From positions 992,001 to 1,056,000 of the forward strand of contig NZ_JAGSYF010000001.1 of assembly GCF_025685645.1 (NCBI RefSeq): a stretch of DNA of 64,000 nt, written 5' to 3'. Below are positions 37,072-47,054 of the stretch, one piece after another. A program made the position numbers and the translations under genes. The notes below the pieces were generated by a model. The model was not told the origin of the DNA. It made no database searches and saw only the letters and a program-made list of their open reading frames with translations. This stretch comes from Edaphobacter bradus (GTDB lineage: Bacteria > Acidobacteriota > Terriglobia > Terriglobales > Acidobacteriaceae). Each line of letters begins with the position of its first letter. Positions within the stretch are counted from its first letter, which is position 1.

Positions 37072-37674
37072 ATGGCAATTACGCGGCGGCAAAAAGAGGT
37101 CCTCGACTTTCTGTCCAGCTTCACGCAGAAGAACGGCTACTCTCCCTCTTACGAGGAGATCGCCAGCGGTCTCGGCCTCAGTTCGCTCGCCACTGTGCAC
37201 AAACACGTCACCAACCTCCAGAACAAAGGCCTGCTGCAGCGCGCGCATAACCGCAGCCGCTCCATCGACGTGCTTCCCTCCCGCTCCAAAAAGAGCTACG
37301 ACCGCCTCCCACTGGTCGGCCGCATCGCCGCCGGCAAGCCAGTCGAGGCCATCGAGACCGCCGAGAGCATCTCTCTTGGAGACATCATCGGCAGCCGCGA
37401 GGTCTTCGCCCTTGAGGTCCGTGGCGACTCCATGCGCGACGAGCACATCGTCTCCGGCGACTACGTCCTGGTCGAGCGGACCCGCACCGCGCGCGAGGGA
37501 GAGATCGTCGTCGCCCTCGTCGACGGAGCCGACGCAACGCTGAAGCGTTTCTACCGCGAAGGCAGCATGATCCGCCTCCAGCCCTCCAACACCGAGATGG
37601 CCCCCATCTTCGTCCCGGCCTCCAACGTCAGCATTCAGGGCAAGGTTCTCGGAGTCCTCCGCAAGTACGCATAA
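37072..37674 (+). CDS. lexA: SOS repressor LexA
   Basis: 200 aa. N-terminal winged HTH (1-67) with ITRRQKEVLDFL and the recognition region SSLATVHKHV, linker, then the S24 self-cleavage domain: scissile Ala-Gly at 87-88 (RIAAGKPV), nucleophile Ser120 (GDSM) and base Lys158 (ATLKRF). It represses DNA-damage genes until RecA filaments stimulate self-cleavage. The upstream open frame is not used, because MAITRRQKEVLDFL is the standard N terminus. No E. coli-type CTGT-N8-ACAG box is seen before it, so the operator sequence in this organism is unknown. Confidence 0.95.
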   Translation: MAITRRQKEVLDFLSSFTQKNGYSPSYEEIASGLGLSSLATVHKHVTNLQNKGLLQRAHNRSRSIDVLPSRSKKSYDRLPLVGRIAAGKPVEAIETAESISLGDIIGSREVFALEVRGDSMRDEHIVSGDYVLVERTRTAREGEIVVALVDGADATLKRFYREGSMIRLQPSNTEMAPIFVPASNVSIQGKVLGVLRKYA

Positions 37675-37834
37675 CACCCTACGCAGGCACTTAACCTCTG
37701 CTTCCGCACGGCTTTTCCATACGTCAAAAGACGTACCAGCTCTATTACTCCCGCGGCTTAAACTTTCCACGGAACTATGCGGGGCACTCCTGCGTAATCC
37801 ATCTCCGAAGCGGCAATTTACTGGGAGCTCTACC

Positions 37835-39043
37835 TTGGCCACACAGCGCAACAAGAAACGCAAAATCTGGATATGGGGCGGCGTCACCGTTCTGCTTATC
37901 GCCGTCATCCTCGGCGTCGCGGTCGCGGCCCGTGGAAATAGCGCCAAAATCGAGCCGTCTCAGCTCGCCAAGGTCGAGCGCGGCGACATTGCCCGGTCCG
38001 TCGTCGCCACCGGCAAGGTGCAGCCCATCACCAAGGTCGAGGTCAAATCCAAGGCCTCGGGCATCGTTACCCATCTCTACACCGACATCAACGCACACGT
38101 GAAGCAGGGCCAGCTTCTTGCCCAGCTCGACCAGGTAGAGATCCTTGCACAGGTCAACGCGCAGAAGGCCCAACTCGCCGCGGCCGAATCCAACGCCCGC
38201 GCCGCGCAGGCCGCCATCCAGTACGACAAGGTCAACGCCCAGGCCCCAGACCTCCCCATGTACGAACACACCTACAAGCGCAATCTCGAGATGTCGAAGG
38301 ACGGCGTCGTCTCCCAGCAGGCCCTCGACGACGCCCAGCAGAAGTACCTCGCCGCAGCGAACACCCGCGACAAGGCCGTCGCCCAGATCACCGTCGACAC
38401 CTCCAAGCTCCACCAGGCGCAGGCCCAGGTCCAGCAGTCACAGGCCTCGCTCAAGCAGCTTGAGGAGCAGCTCAGCTATACCACCATCACCTCGCCCATG
38501 GACGGCGTCATCCTCTCCCGCGACGTCGAGCTCGGCGACGCCGTCAGCTCCATCCTCGTCATGGGCTCCACCGCAACCCTCGTCATGACCATTGGCGACA
38601 CCCGCCAGGTCTACGTCCAGGGCAAGGTCGACGAGTCCGACATCGGCAAGGTCTACCTCGGCCAGCCAGCCCGCATCAAGGTCGAATCCTTCAAGGAGAA
38701 GACCTTCCAGGGCCAGGTCACCAAGATCGCTCCGCTCGGTGTCGAGAAAGACAACGTCACCACTTTTGAGGTCCGCGTCTCCATCGACAATCCCGGCGGC
38801 GAACTCAAGGCCAACATGACCGCCAACGCCGAGATCCTCCTCGATGAGCACAAGAACGTCCTCACAGTGCCCGAGCAGGCCGTCATCTACGACAAGAACC
38901 GCAACGCATCGGTCGAGGTTCCCGACTCCAAAGAGAAGAAGGGCCGCCGCAAGGTCGACATCAAGGCCGGCATCTCGAACGGCACCAGAACCGAGGTCCT
39001 CTCTGGCCTCAACTCCGGCGACACAGTCATCCTCCAGCAGTAA
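37835..39043 (+). CDS. Efflux periplasmic adaptor (HlyD/MacA family)
   Basis: 402 aa. One N-terminal membrane helix (11-30), then beta-barrel and lipoyl halves: GKVQPITKVEVKSKASGIV near 60, an alpha-helical hairpin rich in Ala/Gln (105-205), and YTTITSPMDGVILSRDVELGDAV with the second lipoyl half. MacA/RND-type adaptors join an inner-membrane pump to a TolC-like channel. No pump or channel gene follows, so it is an orphan or its partners lie elsewhere. The start is TTG at 37835 with GGGAG seven bases upstream; no ATG is available near the helix. Confidence 0.85.
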   Translation: MATQRNKKRKIWIWGGVTVLLIAVILGVAVAARGNSAKIEPSQLAKVERGDIARSVVATGKVQPITKVEVKSKASGIVTHLYTDINAHVKQGQLLAQLDQVEILAQVNAQKAQLAAAESNARAAQAAIQYDKVNAQAPDLPMYEHTYKRNLEMSKDGVVSQQALDDAQQKYLAAANTRDKAVAQITVDTSKLHQAQAQVQQSQASLKQLEEQLSYTTITSPMDGVILSRDVELGDAVSSILVMGSTATLVMTIGDTRQVYVQGKVDESDIGKVYLGQPARIKVESFKEKTFQGQVTKIAPLGVEKDNVTTFEVRVSIDNPGGELKANMTANAEILLDEHKNVLTVPEQAVIYDKNRNASVEVPDSKEKKGRRKVDIKAGISNGTRTEVLSGLNSGDTVILQQ

Positions 39044-39058
39044 TTAGAAATTAGAGGC

Positions 39059-39103
39059 GTCATTCTGAGCGAAGCAGCCTGCCCTGAGCGAAGCTGAATG
39101 GGA
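39059..39103. repeat. Dispersed GTCATTCTGAGCGAAGC repeat
   Basis: GTCATTCTGAGCGAAGCAGC then CTGCCCTGAGCGAAGCTGAA. Same core as 19615-19667 in the other orientation. Followed to 39175 by further typical text (AACCCCCGCATTTCGCGTGG). Confidence 0.75.
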
Positions 39104-39247
39104 AGTCGAACGGGAAGAACCCCCGCATTTCGCGTGGGGTTCCCCGATGCCCACCGGAATACATCAGGCTCAGCACAGCCCCGCACGAAAAAATCTGGAA
39201 CAAATATCCACAAAGACGCGTAACCGACTCAAAACGGAGGCCACACC

Positions 39248-40099
39248 ATGAAAGTTCGCATCCTCCTTGCCGCCGCAACCCTCGCCATCACCACGGCGGC
39301 CTTTGCCGACGGCAACTTCGACCGCACCCTCAACGTAAGCGCCTCGCCCAATGTCTCGGTCGCTACCGGCTCCGGGTACATTCGCCTCAAGCCCGGCTCC
39401 GACAACCAGGTCCACATCATTGGCCATGTCCACGCCGGCCACGGCTGGAAGAGTGGCGACGTGGAATCCCGCGTCCAGCAGGTCATCGCCAACCCGCCCA
39501 TCACGCAGAACGGCAACGACATCACCATTGGCGGCCGTCATGGTGACAACGACCTCTTCCACAACATCTCCATCGACTACGACATCACCCTCCCACGCAC
39601 CTCCAACATCGCCGCCACTACAGGCTCGGGCGACATGGAGATTCAGGACGTCGGCGCCAGCGTCAAGGCCCAGACGGGATCAGGCTCCATCCGCGCTAAT
39701 GGCGTTCAGGGACCAGCCACACTGGGCACTGGCTCTGGAGACGTTGAGCTCCATCATTCCGGCCCGGGTGACGTGAAAGCTGAAACCGGGAGCGGCTCAC
39801 TGCGCCTGTACGGTGTCTCTGGCGCCCTGAAGGCAAGCACCGGCAGCGGCGACGTCCAGGTCGACGGTCAGCCCAGCACTGATTGGAAGCTCTCGACCGG
39901 CTCCGGCTCCATCCAGCTCGCTCTCGGCAACGCAGCACACTTCAACCTCAATGCCGACACCGGCTCAGGCAGCATTCGCGTCGACCAGCCCATCACCATG
40001 CAGGGCAGCCTCAATCGCCATCATGTCAGTGGAGTCGTCAACGGCGGAGGCCCCACCATCCGCGCCAACACCGGCTCCGGCGACATCACTGTCCACTAA
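39248..40099 (+). CDS. DUF4097-type secreted beta-helix protein
   Basis: 283 aa. Signal peptide (1-20, ending AAFA). The mature part is built from short beta repeats each carrying TGSG (at least eight: ATGSGYIRL, TTGSGDMEI, QTGSGSIRA, GTGSGDVEL, ETGSGSLRL, STGSGDVQV and so on). This is the DUF4097 pattern, a right-handed beta-helix-like fold found in exported or membrane-attached proteins of unknown role. GGAGG precedes the ATG. Next gene starts 29 bp later. Confidence 0.85.
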   Translation: MKVRILLAAATLAITTAAFADGNFDRTLNVSASPNVSVATGSGYIRLKPGSDNQVHIIGHVHAGHGWKSGDVESRVQQVIANPPITQNGNDITIGGRHGDNDLFHNISIDYDITLPRTSNIAATTGSGDMEIQDVGASVKAQTGSGSIRANGVQGPATLGTGSGDVELHHSGPGDVKAETGSGSLRLYGVSGALKASTGSGDVQVDGQPSTDWKLSTGSGSIQLALGNAAHFNLNADTGSGSIRVDQPITMQGSLNRHHVSGVVNGGGPTIRANTGSGDITVH

Positions 40100-40128
40100 T
40101 CCAATCTCTCCTCGTGAGAGGATGGTGC

Positions 40129-40620
40129 ATGATGCCTCGCACCATCCTCCTCACCTCGCTCCTTGTCGTCGCAGCGAGTCTCCCGGCTCACCCCCAGCAG
40201 CCCGACTCGTCCGCCACAATCACCCACCTCCGAACGCAGTGGGCTGAAGCGCTTCACGCCAAGCGCCTCGATGACTGCCTCTCGCTCTACGCCTCCGACG
40301 CCGCCTTTCTTGAGCCGCGCGGCAGCCGCATTCAGGGCCAGCAGGCACTCCATGATCTCTTCCAGATCGCATTCTCCGCCACCGACAGCACCATCCAGTT
40401 CACCTCAACTACCATCCAGACTTCTGGCGATCTCGGTTTCGACAGCGGCTCTTATCAGGAGACCACCGTCCTCCACGGCACCAACACAACCATCCCCGTC
40501 TCCGGAAACTACCTCACCATCTACCGGCGCACCCCAGACGGCCGCTGGCTCATCGTCCAGCAGGCATGGACAGCCAAAACGACTCCCCTCCAGCCGCAGG
40601 CCGCAGCCTCCACCCGCTAA
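40129..40620 (+). CDS. Secreted NTF2-like (SnoaL/DUF4440) protein
   Basis: 163 aa. Signal peptide (1-24, hydrophobic LLTSLLVVAASLPA). Then an NTF2-like cone fold: LRTQWAEALHAKRLDDCLSLYASDAAFLEP, GQQALHDLFQ, GSYQETT and GNYLTIYRRTPDGRWLIVQQAW. Small-ligand-binding or orphan enzyme fold; the substrate is not inferable. Two ATG codons (40129, 40132) after GAGAGG are equally possible. Its stop is 5 bp before the gph gene. Confidence 0.82.
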   Translation: MMPRTILLTSLLVVAASLPAHPQQPDSSATITHLRTQWAEALHAKRLDDCLSLYASDAAFLEPRGSRIQGQQALHDLFQIAFSATDSTIQFTSTTIQTSGDLGFDSGSYQETTVLHGTNTTIPVSGNYLTIYRRTPDGRWLIVQQAWTAKTTPLQPQAAASTR

Positions 40621-40625
40621 GCACG

Positions 40626-41327
40626 ATGTCGATCTCTCCCATTCCCAGCCTCATCGTCTTCGATCTCGACGGCACCCTTATCGACTCGCGCGTCGATCTC
40701 TGCAACTCCATCAACGCCATGCTCGAGCACTTCGGCAAGCCACGACTTCCCGACAACGTCATCGCCACCTACATCGGCGACGGAGCCTCCATGCTCGTTC
40801 GCCGGGCCCTCGGCGATCCCGAAGGCGACCGCCACGACGAAGAGTACGTTGCCGAGGCTCTCGCCTTCTTCCTCAGCTACTACCGCATCCACAAGCTCGA
40901 CTTCACCTACGTCTACGACGGTGTCGTCGACTCACTCGAAGCCATCCGCGCCGCCCATCCCGAGACCCTCATGGCCGTCCTCACCAACAAGCCCGTCAAC
41001 CCGTCGCGCGACATCTGCGCGCACTTCGGCCTCGACCGCTTCTTTTTCCAGAACTACGGCGGCAATAGCTTCCACACCAAGAAGCCCGACCCACACGGCC
41101 TCCTCGCCCTCATCGCCGAGGCCTCCACTCTCGCGGGCCGCACCATCACTCCGGCCGAAACCGCCATGATCGGCGACTCCGACATAGATGTCCTCACCGC
41201 CCGCAACTGCGGCACACTCTCCGTCGGCTGCTCCTTCGGCCTCGCCCCTCACACCCTTGCAGCCGCGCGCCCCGACTACACTGCCAGTTCCCCCACCGAC
41301 TGGCAAACCATCCTCGGCATTCCATAA
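40626..41327 (+). CDS. gph: HAD-family hydrolase, probable phosphoglycolate phosphatase
   Basis: 233 aa. HAD motif I FDLDGTLIDS (residues 11-20), a helical cap, motif II VLTNKP, motif III Lys in HTKKPDPHGL and motif IV IGDSDIDVLTARN. The length and cap suit Gph, which clears 2-phosphoglycolate formed during DNA repair or oxygenation; other HAD substrates are possible. The ATG at 40626 follows the stop of the NTF2-like gene by 5 bp. Confidence 0.85.
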   Translation: MSISPIPSLIVFDLDGTLIDSRVDLCNSINAMLEHFGKPRLPDNVIATYIGDGASMLVRRALGDPEGDRHDEEYVAEALAFFLSYYRIHKLDFTYVYDGVVDSLEAIRAAHPETLMAVLTNKPVNPSRDICAHFGLDRFFFQNYGGNSFHTKKPDPHGLLALIAEASTLAGRTITPAETAMIGDSDIDVLTARNCGTLSVGCSFGLAPHTLAAARPDYTASSPTDWQTILGIP

Positions 41328-41347
41328 CCGGAAGCAATCTTTTGGTT

Positions 41348-41391
41348 GTCATTCCGACCGAAGCGCAGCGGAGTGGAGGAATCTGCTGTTC
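41348..41391. repeat. Dispersed GTCATTCCGACC repeat
   Basis: GTCATTCCGACCGAAGCGCA then GCGGAGTGGAGGAATCTGCT. Same family as 63000-63030. Lies between convergent gph and M28 peptidase genes. Confidence 0.7.
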
Positions 41392-41432
41392 TCCTTAGAT
41401 GCCTCAGACTTCAAGAGAGCGAGCACACTTGC

Positions 41433-43106
41433 TCACTGCTCAAATCTCTTGAAGAAGCTCGTCTCCAGATAATGCGGCGTCGCCGGATCATCCGCCACAG
41501 TCCTCGCCAGATCGGCAAAGTAGCTGTTGAACTGCGCCGCCGCGACCAGGTCCACCGGCTGAGACAGATCGTCCTCCGTCGAGTGATACCGCTGCGCCAG
41601 CCACCCGCGCCACGCCTTGTACTCCGGCGAGCCCGGCTCCCAGCCGAACTTGAACGCCAGCGCCGGAATCCCCGCCTGCACAAAGCTGTACTGGTCCGTC
41701 CTTATAAACGAGTTGCGATCCGGCTCCGGATCTCCCGCAATCACAATATGGTGCGCCTCGCCGACCTTCTTCGCATCCACTGCCAGAGTCGACTGCTCGA
41801 GCCCCTGCACATGCAGCTTCTTCAGCGCAAAGATCGGCATAAACATATCAAGGTTCAGATCGGCCTTGATCGAACCCTCCGGCACCGTAGGATGCCCGGC
41901 GTAGTACCGCGAACCCAGCAAACCCTTCTCCTCCGCTGTAAAGATCAGAAACAGAATCGACCTCTTCGGCCTCGTCTTCGACTCGCCAAATCTCTTCGCC
42001 GTCTCAAGCACCGACGCCACACCCGAAGCGTCGTCCATCGCGCCGTTGTAAATCGTCTTCCCTTTGATCGGAGCCCCCACGCCCAGGTGATCGAGATGCG
42101 CCGACACGATCACATACTCCTTCGACAGCACCGGGTCCCACCCCTCGAGCTTCGCCACAATATTCGGCGACACCACCTCCGTATGCTCCCCCACCACTGT
42201 TGCCGTCACTCGCTTGCCCAGCGCAAACCTCGGCAGCGGCTTCTGCGCATCCGCCAGGGCCAGCATCTCGGCGAATGTATGCCCTGTTCCGGCAAACAGC
42301 TTCTCCGCCTCCGCAGGATTGAACGTCGCTGTGAACATCGCGCCATGGTCATCTGCGAGCGCCGGATGCCGCTCCGCCACCCCTCCGGCTTCCGGTGTAG
42401 CAACCAGCCGCATCCCCGGCTGCGAACCCCCGCTTGCCACCCTCTGCCATCCAAAGTCCATCGACTTCGGCGTAGGAATCGAAATCGCCCCCACTGCTCC
42501 CGCATCACGCAGCGCCTTCACAAACGGAGCCGTCCGCGCGTACGACTTCAAAGGCCCCGGCAACTCAGCAGGACCGCCGTTGATGTACACCACAACCTTG
42601 CCCTTGAGTTCCTTCCACGGCACCTCAGCAGAGTTGAAGTCGTCATACTTCGCTTCCGGTAAATGCAGCCCATACCCGATAAACACCAGCGGAGCATCCA
42701 CGGTCCCCACCTGCGCCCACCGCGACCCAAGCACCGCATCCGTCCCCAGCACCAGCGGCTCAGCCTTGCCATTCACGACCAGGCTCATCGACGACTTATC
42801 CGCCAGCACCCGCTGCACATCAAACGTCACCGGCTGATAAAACCCGCCATTCACTCCCGCTGGCTTCAGCCCATACTCTTTGAACCTGCCAACCACGTAC
42901 GCCGCAGCCTTCAGATACTCGTCACTCCCGGTCAGCCGTCCCTTCAAAGAGTCGTCCGCCAGATACTGCACATGCGCCCACCACGCCCTCCCCATCGCCT
43001 CATCGCTCACCGCATCATCTCCCACTGCTCCTCCGGCGCGAACCGCAGCACAGCCCAGTACAAGTACAACCGTAGCCACAACGCTTGCAAAACGGCGTAG
43101 ACGCAT
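41433..43106 (-). CDS. M28-family metallopeptidase with PA domain
   Basis: 557 aa. Signal peptide (1-25, LRRFASVVATVVLVLGC). A protease-associated domain is likely at about 145-280, and the M28 catalytic domain has zinc ligands in SAHLDHLG, NGAMDDASG, FTAEEKGLLGSRYY, NLDM and YHSTEDD near the C terminus. Exported aminopeptidase or carboxypeptidase, probably feeding on extracellular peptides. Three ATG codons lie in a row; the last (43106) is best spaced from GGAG. Divergent from the FAD oxidoreductase gene. Confidence 0.92.
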   Translation of the reverse strand: MRLRRFASVVATVVLVLGCAAVRAGGAVGDDAVSDEAMGRAWWAHVQYLADDSLKGRLTGSDEYLKAAAYVVGRFKEYGLKPAGVNGGFYQPVTFDVQRVLADKSSMSLVVNGKAEPLVLGTDAVLGSRWAQVGTVDAPLVFIGYGLHLPEAKYDDFNSAEVPWKELKGKVVVYINGGPAELPGPLKSYARTAPFVKALRDAGAVGAISIPTPKSMDFGWQRVASGGSQPGMRLVATPEAGGVAERHPALADDHGAMFTATFNPAEAEKLFAGTGHTFAEMLALADAQKPLPRFALGKRVTATVVGEHTEVVSPNIVAKLEGWDPVLSKEYVIVSAHLDHLGVGAPIKGKTIYNGAMDDASGVASVLETAKRFGESKTRPKRSILFLIFTAEEKGLLGSRYYAGHPTVPEGSIKADLNLDMFMPIFALKKLHVQGLEQSTLAVDAKKVGEAHHIVIAGDPEPDRNSFIRTDQYSFVQAGIPALAFKFGWEPGSPEYKAWRGWLAQRYHSTEDDLSQPVDLVAAAQFNSYFADLARTVADDPATPHYLETSFFKRFEQ

Positions 43107-43208
43107 CATCATCTCCAGGTCCAGAAGGGATGCGTAAAATCTAGCACGCCGCCGCTCGTCACACTCTCTTTTGACCCTCTCCACCGCCACTGCTACCCTC
43201 ATCCCACC

Positions 43209-44429
43209 ATGGCTGCCGCCACAAATCAGCTCCCCCAAACAACCTGCTGTGTCATCGGTGGAGGCCCCGCCGGCATCATGCTCGGCTACCTCCTCGCCCG
43301 CTCGGGAGTCCCCGTCACTGTCCTCGAAAAGCACAACGACTTCTTCCGCGACTTCCGCGGCGACACCATCCACCCCTCCTCACTCGAGCTCCTCCACGAA
43401 CTCGGCTTGCTCGAAAAACTCCTCACCGTCCCGCACTCGAAAGTCGCCCGCCTCTCCGGCATCATCGGCGACCGCCGCTTCACCATGGCGAACTTCGCCC
43501 ACCTTCCCACCCACGCCAAGTTCATCGCGCTCATGCCGCAGTGGGACTTCCTCAGCTTCATGGCCAGCGAAGCCGCGCACTTCCCCTCCTTCACCCTCCG
43601 CATGGGCTGGGAGGCAACCGGCCTCATCGAGAAAAATGGCGTCACCACCGGCGTCCTCGCCAACACTCCCGACGGCCCCGTCGAGATCCCCGCCACGCTC
43701 ACCGTAGGCTGCGACGGCCGCCACGCCACCTCACGCGTAGCCGGACACCTGCCTCTCATCGACCAGGGCGTCCCCATCGACGTCCTCTGGCTACGCTTCT
43801 CTCGCCGCCCATCAGACCCCGACAACGCCCTCGGCTACATCAACTACGGCCGCCTCATCGTCCTCATCAATCGCGGCGACTACTTCCAGTGCGGATACAT
43901 CATCGCCAAAGGAGCCTTCGCGCAGATCCAGCAAGCTGGCCTCCCCGCCTTCCGTCAAAGCATCGAGCGCATCGCCCCCTTCCTTGCCGACCGCACCTCC
44001 GAGATCGACTCCTGGGACATGGTCAAGCTCCTCACCGTGCAGGTCAACCGCCTCCAGCAATGGTCCTCTCCCGGCCTGCTCTGCATCGGAGACGCCGCCC
44101 ACGCCATGTCGCCCGTCGGAGGCATCGGCATCAACATCGCCCTGCAGGACGCCGTCGCCACCGCCAACATCCTCACCGAAGCGCTACAGACGCGCTCCCT
44201 GACCCCCCATCACCTCCAACAGGTCCAACACTACCGCGAAACAGCCGTCCGCAGAACCCAGTCCGTTCAGGTCTTCGTCCACCGCATCCTCAACCGAGTC
44301 CTCCAGAACCCCGGTCCGGTCACTCCCCCACTCGCGCTCCGCATCCTCACCAGCATCCCCGGCTTCCAGTACCTCACTGCACGCTTCGTAGGCATGGGGC
44401 TCCAGCCTCAGCACATCAAAGCGCAGTAA
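43209..44429 (+). CDS. FAD-dependent aromatic-type monooxygenase (PHBH family)
   Basis: 406 aa. Dinucleotide fold GGGPAGIMLGYLLARSG near residue 17, the ribose-binding DRRF-type region, the DG motif CDGRHATSR near 160, and the GD motif CIGDAAHAMSPVGGIGINIALQDA near 295. This is class A flavin hydroxylase architecture; members hydroxylate aromatic rings or polyketides. The substrate is unknown and no ring-cleavage genes are near. Divergent from the M28 peptidase gene, 102 bp apart. Confidence 0.9.
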   Translation: MAAATNQLPQTTCCVIGGGPAGIMLGYLLARSGVPVTVLEKHNDFFRDFRGDTIHPSSLELLHELGLLEKLLTVPHSKVARLSGIIGDRRFTMANFAHLPTHAKFIALMPQWDFLSFMASEAAHFPSFTLRMGWEATGLIEKNGVTTGVLANTPDGPVEIPATLTVGCDGRHATSRVAGHLPLIDQGVPIDVLWLRFSRRPSDPDNALGYINYGRLIVLINRGDYFQCGYIIAKGAFAQIQQAGLPAFRQSIERIAPFLADRTSEIDSWDMVKLLTVQVNRLQQWSSPGLLCIGDAAHAMSPVGGIGINIALQDAVATANILTEALQTRSLTPHHLQQVQHYRETAVRRTQSVQVFVHRILNRVLQNPGPVTPPLALRILTSIPGFQYLTARFVGMGLQPQHIKAQ

Positions 44430-44438
44430 AGCCTTCGA

Positions 44439-45026
44439 TCACTCAAACCCATGGTTCCAATGTTCCACCACGCGTGTCTCTCGCTCCCACCCCAGCACGC
44501 TCACGCTCCCCGTTCCAAGCCCAAACAAACTCCCGCCACGAGCCTCCAGCCCAATCCACCGCGCCGCAAGAATCCGCAGAATGTGCGCATGTGCAAACAA
44601 CGCCACCTTCCCCCCATCAGGAGCAGCCGCCAAAGCCTGGGCGATCACTGCATCCGCGCGCGCTCCAACATGCTCCGCCGTCTCACCGCCCACAATCTCA
44701 TCCTTCCACACCGACCACCCTGGAACCTCCTTCCGAATCTCCGGCGTAGTCTTCCCCTCATAGATCCCGTAGTCCCACTCCTTCAGCCCATCCTGCACCA
44801 CGGCCCGGTCCCCAAACCCCGCAATCGCACACGTCTCCCGCGCCCGCTGCATCGGGCTCACAAACACCGCATCAAACTTCGTCCCCTTCAAAAAGTCCCG
44901 CAGTTCCTCGGCCCGCTTCCGTCCGTGATCCGTCAAAGCGATGTCCGTGCGGCTCGTATGCTGCCCACTCGCACTCCACTCTGTCTCACCGTGCCTGATC
45001 ACCCATAACTCTGTTCCTGCGCTCAT
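44439..45026 (-). CDS. Histidine phosphatase family protein (GpmB/CobC-like)
   Basis: 195 aa. The phosphohistidine is in VIRHGETEW (residues 9-17), followed by [38 protein letters not shown] and the second catalytic His in [15 protein letters not shown]. May be a broad phosphatase; CobC-like cobalamin or sugar-phosphate substrates are possible. Convergent with the FAD gene (9 bp apart), divergent from uvrB. Confidence 0.88.
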   Translation of the reverse strand: MSAGTELWVIRHGETEWSASGQHTSRTDIALTDHGRKRAEELRDFLKGTKFDAVFVSPMQRARETCAIAGFGDRAVVQDGLKEWDYGIYEGKTTPEIRKEVPGWSVWKDEIVGGETAEHVGARADAVIAQALAAAPDGGKVALFAHAHILRILAARWIGLEARGGSLFGLGTGSVSVLGWERETRVVEHWNHGFE

Positions 45027-45065
45027 CTCGCATCCTCCGTCTCTCTTCCACTATCTTATGGGTTG

Positions 45066-47054
45066 ATGGACTTCCAGCTAGCAACAACCTACACGCCCCA
45101 AGGCGACCAGCCCCGCGCCATCTCCGAGCTCGTCTCCGGTCTCCACGCCGGCGAAAAGGATCAGGTCCTCCTCGGCGTCACCGGCTCCGGCAAGACCTTC
45201 ACCATGGCCAGCATTATCGCTGAGCTCAACCGGCCCGCGCTCATCCTCGCCCACAACAAGACCCTCGCCGCTCAGCTCTACCACGAGTTCAAGCACTTCT
45301 TCCCCAACAACGCCGTCGAGTACTTCGTCTCCTACTACGACTACTACCAGCCCGAGGCCTACATCCCCTCCGGCGACCTCTACATCGAAAAAGAAGCCAC
45401 CATCAACGAAGAGCTCGACAAGCTCCGCCTCTCCGCCACCCGCTCCCTCTTCGAGCGCCACGACTGCATCATCGTCTCCTCCGTCTCCTGCATCTACGGC
45501 CTCGGCAGCCCGGAAGCCTACTACGGCATGCTCCTGATGCTCGAAAAGGGGCAGCGCATCAAGCGCGAGGACATCACCCGCCGCCTCGTCGAGATCCTCT
45601 ACGACCGCAACGACGTCGACTTCCGCCGCGGAACCTTCCGCGTCCGCGGAGACATCATCGAGGTCTACCCCACCTACGACGAGTCCGCCTACCGCATCGA
45701 GCTCTTCGGCGACGAGATCGACTCGCTCTCGCAGATCGACCCCCTCTTCGGCAGCGTCAAACAAAAATACTCCCGCCTGCCCATCTACCCCAAGTCCCAC
45801 TACGTCGTGCAGCCCGAGCGCAAGACCACCGCCATGGACTCCATCCTCGCCGAGCTCTTCGACTGGGAGGCCCAGCTCGAAAAAGAGGGCCGCCTCGTCG
45901 AGTCCCAGCGCATTCATCAGCGCACCCGCTTCGATCTCGAGATGATCAAGTCCGTAGGCTACTGCCACGGCATCGAAAACTACTCCCGCCACTTCTCCGG
46001 CCGCCTTCCCGGCGAGCCCCCGCCCACTCTGTTCGACTACTTCCCACGCGACTTCCTCATCTTCATCGACGAGTCGCACGTCACCGTCCCGCAACTCCAC
46101 GGCATGTGGCACGGCGACCGCTCCCGCAAGCAGAACCTCATCGACTACGGCTTCCGCCTGCCCTCCGCTCTCGACAACCGCCCTCTCCGCTTCGAGGAGT
46201 TCGAGTCCCGCACCGGCCAGATCATCTACGTCTCCGCCACACCCGGTCCCTACGAACTCACCAAATCAGCAGGCGTAGTCGTCGAGCAGATCATCCGCCC
46301 CACCGGCCTCATCGACCCCATCGTCGAGATCCGCCCCGTCAAAGGCCAGATCGACGACCTCCTCGCCGAAATCCGCGACCGCGCCGCCAACAACCAGCGC
46401 GTCCTCGTCACCACTCTCACCAAGCGCATGGCCGAAGACCTCGCCGGCTACTACACCGAAGTCGGCGTCCGCTGCCGCTACATGCACTCCGAGATCGAGA
46501 CCCTCGAACGCATCAAGCTCCTCCGCGACCTCCGCAAAGGCGAGTACGACGTCCTCATCGGCATCAACCTCCTCCGCGAAGGCCTTGACCTCCCCGAAGT
46601 CTCCCTCGTCGCCATCCTCGACGCCGACAAAGAGGGCTTCCTCCGCTCCCAGGGCTCACTCATCCAGACCATCGGCCGAGCCGCCCGCCACCTCGAAGGC
46701 CGCGCCATCCTCTACGCCGACAAGATGACCGAGTCCATGCAGCGCGCCATCGACGAGACCAACCGACGACGCGAGATTCAGCAGGCCTACAACGAGGAAA
46801 ACGGCATCACCCCGCAGAGCATCAGCCGCCCCGCCGAGATGGCCCTCGCCGGAATCCTAAAGGCCGACTACGCCGACCTGACCGAAGAGACCGGTGACAT
46901 GCCCGACTTCGGCACCCAGCAAGAACTCGACAACTACATATCCAAACTAGAAACCGACATGCGCGAAGCAGCCAAGAAATTCGAATTCGAAAAGGCCGCC
47001 AAGCTACGCGACACCGTCAAGGAACTCCGCACCAAAGAATTCCTATTTAGCTAA
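45066..47054 (+). CDS. uvrB: Excinuclease ABC subunit B
   Basis: 662 aa nucleotide-excision-repair helicase-like protein. Walker A GVTGSGKT (near residue 38), the beta-hairpin region [31 protein letters not shown] box FIDESHVT, motif [14 protein letters not shown] and a C-terminal UVR domain ([25 protein letters not shown]) that binds UvrC. The ATG at 45066 (rather than the TTG just before) gives MDFQLATTY. Its stop codon overlaps that of the MazG-like gene by 3 bp. Confidence 0.97.
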   Translation: MDFQLATTYTPQGDQPRAISELVSGLHAGEKDQVLLGVTGSGKTFTMASIIAELNRPALILAHNKTLAAQLYHEFKHFFPNNAVEYFVSYYDYYQPEAYIPSGDLYIEKEATINEELDKLRLSATRSLFERHDCIIVSSVSCIYGLGSPEAYYGMLLMLEKGQRIKREDITRRLVEILYDRNDVDFRRGTFRVRGDIIEVYPTYDESAYRIELFGDEIDSLSQIDPLFGSVKQKYSRLPIYPKSHYVVQPERKTTAMDSILAELFDWEAQLEKEGRLVESQRIHQRTRFDLEMIKSVGYCHGIENYSRHFSGRLPGEPPPTLFDYFPRDFLIFIDESHVTVPQLHGMWHGDRSRKQNLIDYGFRLPSALDNRPLRFEEFESRTGQIIYVSATPGPYELTKSAGVVVEQIIRPTGLIDPIVEIRPVKGQIDDLLAEIRDRAANNQRVLVTTLTKRMAEDLAGYYTEVGVRCRYMHSEIETLERIKLLRDLRKGEYDVLIGINLLREGLDLPEVSLVAILDADKEGFLRSQGSLIQTIGRAARHLEGRAILYADKMTESMQRAIDETNRRREIQQAYNEENGITPQSISRPAEMALAGILKADYADLTEETGDMPDFGTQQELDNYISKLETDMREAAKKFEFEKAAKLRDTVKELRTKEFLFS

